Shown piece by piece: positions 62,101-64,000 of a stretch of 64,000 nucleotides of DNA. The notes below the pieces were generated by a model that was not told the origin of the DNA, searched no databases, and saw only the letters and a list, made by a program, of their open reading frames with translations. Each line of letters opens with the position of its first letter. The stretch's first letter is position 1. The position numbers were made by a program, and so were the translations under genes. Source of the DNA: Candidatus Zixiibacteriota bacterium (GTDB lineage: Bacteria > Zixibacteria > MSB-5A5 > UBA10806 > 4484-95); contig JAAEQD010000402.1 of assembly GCA_024231855.1 (NCBI GenBank), positions 1 to 64,000 of the forward strand, given 5' to 3'.

Positions 62101-63240
62101 ATGAAAATTATCGTACTTGGCGCCGGTCTGGTAGGCGCCCCCATGGCCGTCGATTTGGCAAAGGATTCCGAATTCACAGTCAGCGTAGCGGATTTGAGCA
62201 GCCGAGCGTTAACTAAAATCGATAAACAACATCCAATCGAAACTATTCAAAGGGATCTATCCAAGCCGAAAAACGTAAAGGCTCTGGTGGACGGTTTCGA
62301 CATTGTAGTCAACGCGGTTCCCGGATTCATGGGATTTCAAACTCTGAAGAGCATAATCGAAGCGGGCAAGGATGTAATCGATATCGCCTTCTTCCCGGAA
62401 GATCCATTCCAACTCGATGAACTGGCCAAGGAGAAAGGTGTTACCGCGGTCGTCGATTGCGGCGTGGCGCCGGGGATGAGCAATATTCTGATCGGACATG
62501 TAGACTCTCTACTGGATAAAACAGAAGAAATTCTAATATATGTCGGCGGCCTGCCGGAAATCCGTGAATGGCCGTACGAGTATAAAGCGCCCTTCTCTTC
62601 AATCGACGTTATTGAAGAGTATATCCGCCCCGCGCGATATGTGGAAAACGGGCAGTTGGTCGTTCGTCCGGCATTGTCGGAACCGGAGCTTATCGATTTT
62701 CCGGACGTTGGTACTCTTGAAGTCTTCAATACGGACGGGCTGCGTAGCCTGGCCAGGACGATAAATGCCCCAAACATGAAAGAGAAAACGATGCGCTACC
62801 CGGGCCATATCGAAAAAATGCGCGTGCTTAGGGAGACCGGATTTTTCTCTCAGGACGAAATCGATATCAATGGAACCAGGATACGCCCGATTGATCTCAC
62901 TTCGAAACTTCTTTTCCCGAAATGGGAATACTCACAAGGCGAAGCAGACATTACCGTTATGCAAGTCACGGTGGAAGGCGTTAGATCCGGACAGAGGCTA
63001 CGATACAAATATGATCTCCTTGATCGCTATGATGCCGTTACCGAAACCTTATCAATGGCTCGCACCACAGGTTACACGGCGACTATGGCTGTCAGATTAT
63101 TGGCCAACGGAATGTATTCCCGGAAGGGACTGTCCGCTCCGGAACAAATTGGCAGACATCAGGAGTGCGTGGAGTTTCTCTTGAATGGCCTTAGAGACAG
63201 AGGCGTTGTCTACAAAGAGACGATCGATGAAATATCCTAA
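62101..63240 (+). CDS. Saccharopine-dehydrogenase-family protein
   Basis: A 379-residue protein with a Rossmann N-terminus (IIVLGAGLVGAPMAVDLAK, residues 3-21) and the catalytic region VVDCGVAPGMSNILIGH typical of saccharopine dehydrogenase-like reductases (Lys1/Lys9 and carboxynorspermidine synthase relatives). The NAD(P) Asp is in VSVADLSS. The C-terminal part (about 180-370) is the substrate and dimer domain, with TMRYPGHIEKMRVLRETGFF. AAGGAGTAAATATC precedes ATG 62101. It probably acts in lysine or polyamine metabolism, but the substrate cannot be read. Confidence 0.85.
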   Translation: MKIIVLGAGLVGAPMAVDLAKDSEFTVSVADLSSRALTKIDKQHPIETIQRDLSKPKNVKALVDGFDIVVNAVPGFMGFQTLKSIIEAGKDVIDIAFFPEDPFQLDELAKEKGVTAVVDCGVAPGMSNILIGHVDSLLDKTEEILIYVGGLPEIREWPYEYKAPFSSIDVIEEYIRPARYVENGQLVVRPALSEPELIDFPDVGTLEVFNTDGLRSLARTINAPNMKEKTMRYPGHIEKMRVLRETGFFSQDEIDINGTRIRPIDLTSKLLFPKWEYSQGEADITVMQVTVEGVRSGQRLRYKYDLLDRYDAVTETLSMARTTGYTATMAVRLLANGMYSRKGLSAPEQIGRHQECVEFLLNGLRDRGVVYKETIDEIS

Positions 63241-63293
63241 GCGGTAAGTATCGACGGAAACCCTGTGGATCTAGCGGTCCAAAGTTTATGTGG

Positions 63294-63317
63294 GCGGCAG
63301 GCGTTCTCGTCTGCCGC
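63294..63317. repeat. GCGGCAG palindrome
   Basis: GCGGCAG (63294-63300 on the plus strand) and CTGCCGC (63311-63317) form an inverted repeat, belonging to the GGCAGA/TCTGCC family. It lies between the convergent ends at 63240 and 63430. Confidence 0.5.
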
Positions 63318-63429
63318 TATAAAAAAAGCTCCCCCAATTGGACGAGTTTCGTAACTTTTTAAGGTATTCCGGGCGGGATTTACATAGCGAATTAGTTAAT
63401 CTCGGTATATTTTAATCGAAGACATTAGA

Positions 63430-64000
63430 TTATTTCAATAATATCATCTTCTTGGCTTTAGTGTAATCGCCCGCATGGATGCGATAGAAATAAACGCCGG
63501 ATGGATTATGTTCGGCATACCATGTTATTTGATATTCTCCAGCGGGCTGCTTAGCTTGTATAAGTGTTTCAATTTTATGTCCTAGAAGATCAAATATGCT
63601 TATAGTCACAACGGCCGGTTCTGAAAGATTATATTTAATCGTTGTAGAGGCGTTAAACGGATTTGGGTAATTCTGGCTTAATATAAAGCGCTCAGGCAAT
63701 ATACTGAACTCTTTGATGTTAATAATCTGGTCATAGAAGATTGCTCCCATATCGGCGATTGTGCCATCGGGATCATCTGGCGATTCAGGATCGCCGGCAT
63801 CAATGCAGGGTGAACCGAAAGTCAGGTAGAAATCGCCGAATTCGGGATCGACAAGTAAAGGATCTTCAGAAATCTCACCCGTTCCGGGAGACGGCGTGAA
63901 TGGGATTGGATCGCCGGAATATCCTTCATAATAATTCCCTTGAACATTATTCCAGACATCGTTATAGGATATCAGAACCGGTGTATCACGATGTTTGAAA
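63430..64000 (-). CDS. Right-handed beta-helix surface protein with sorting domain, N-terminus off window
   Basis: The frame runs from beyond the right edge to a stop at 63430, so about 189 residues of the C-terminus are seen. It reads DPLLVDPEFGDFYLTFG, SPCIDAGDPESPDDPDGTIADMGA, the choice-of-anchor pattern of beta-helix proteins, then the sorting domain (QNYPNPFNASTTIKYNL, FDLLGHKIE, SGVYFYRIHAGDY, KKMILLK). The relative at 41500 has the same linker. A start call at 63750 would be internal, because the frame stays open upstream. The N-terminus and helical coils are missing. Confidence 0.85.
   Translation of the reverse strand, partial: FKHRDTPVLISYNDVWNNVQGNYYEGYSGDPIPFTPSPGTGEISEDPLLVDPEFGDFYLTFGSPCIDAGDPESPDDPDGTIADMGAIFYDQIINIKEFSILPERFILSQNYPNPFNASTTIKYNLSEPAVVTISIFDLLGHKIETLIQAKQPAGEYQITWYAEHNPSGVYFYRIHAGDYTKAKKMILLK

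Overview
The window reads as chromosomal DNA of an uncultured-type bacterium of the Fibrobacterota-Chlorobi-Bacteroidota (FCB) assemblage. The main evidence is five secreted proteins that end in the roughly 80-residue type IX-style C-terminal sorting domain (YPNPFN ... YDxxGR ... SGIYFYRIxAG ... KMxLLK). Supporting signs are OmpA-like and TolC-like outer membrane proteins, FG-GAP/ASPIC and right-handed beta-helix surface proteins, and a serine palmitoyltransferase-like enzyme. The overall style resembles candidate phyla such as Zixibacteria, but no rRNA or long marker set is present, so the rank is an inference.

Layout. 1-6.9 kb: a truncated secreted zinc metalloprotease; an overlapping pair coding for an RlmN-like radical SAM protein and a thioredoxin-reductase-like flavoprotein without the redox CxxC; a sorting-domain protein; an alpha/beta hydrolase; and an S37 peptidase lipoprotein. 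7-11.5 kb: an accessory zone ending at an intact tRNA-Leu(UAG). The tRNA promoter occurs three times in this zone, once in front of a decayed tRNA-Leu and once alone, and the copies bracket a methyltransferase and two envelope-type genes. 11.6-18.1 kb: the core block tig-clpP-clpX-engB-purA, then a TolC-like gene with its own promoter. 18.3-23.6 kb: envelope genes (OmpA/TSP3 protein, CsgG-like protein, small beta-barrel, LPP20-like protein).

23.6-33.9 kb: a MarR regulator with a small membrane protein, sharing an operator; two acetyltransferases; a serine beta-lactamase-like hydrolase; a SIR2-like protein bracketed by inverted palindromes; a serine palmitoyltransferase-like gene with a GNAT partner; a phosphomannomutase followed directly by a double-receiver protein; and a fructosamine-kinase-like gene. 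34-38 kb: an S9 peptidase, then a Cys-rich AbrB protein with an arsenite methyltransferase (ArsM). 38-43.4 kb: surface proteins (lipoprotein, dockerin/cohesin-like protein, beta-helix protein) and a DinB-like protein. 43.4-50.5 kb: an AlbA/Schlafen-type protein, a nucleotidyltransferase, a class III sirtuin, a 614-residue protein paired with a TetR regulator, and a tiny membrane protein missed by length cut-offs. 50.9-64 kb: tandem nitroreductases, a YiiX-like papain-fold hydrolase, methyltransferase, MFS transporter, GreA-like factor, an RluA-like gene between two 150-bp structured repeats, an FG-GAP/ASPIC surface protein, a saccharopine-dehydrogenase-like protein and a truncated beta-helix protein.

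Biology. The core block is ordinary housekeeping. The accessory content suggests a cell investing in surface proteins and extracellular peptidases, probable sphingolipid synthesis, arsenic methylation and acyl-lysine turnover. No transposase, integrase, CRISPR array or rRNA was seen. The most unusual items are the radical SAM/flavoprotein pair, the triplicated tRNA-Leu promoter, the MarR operator pair with a possibly leaderless start, the structured repeats around the RluA gene, and the bracketed SIR2-like gene.
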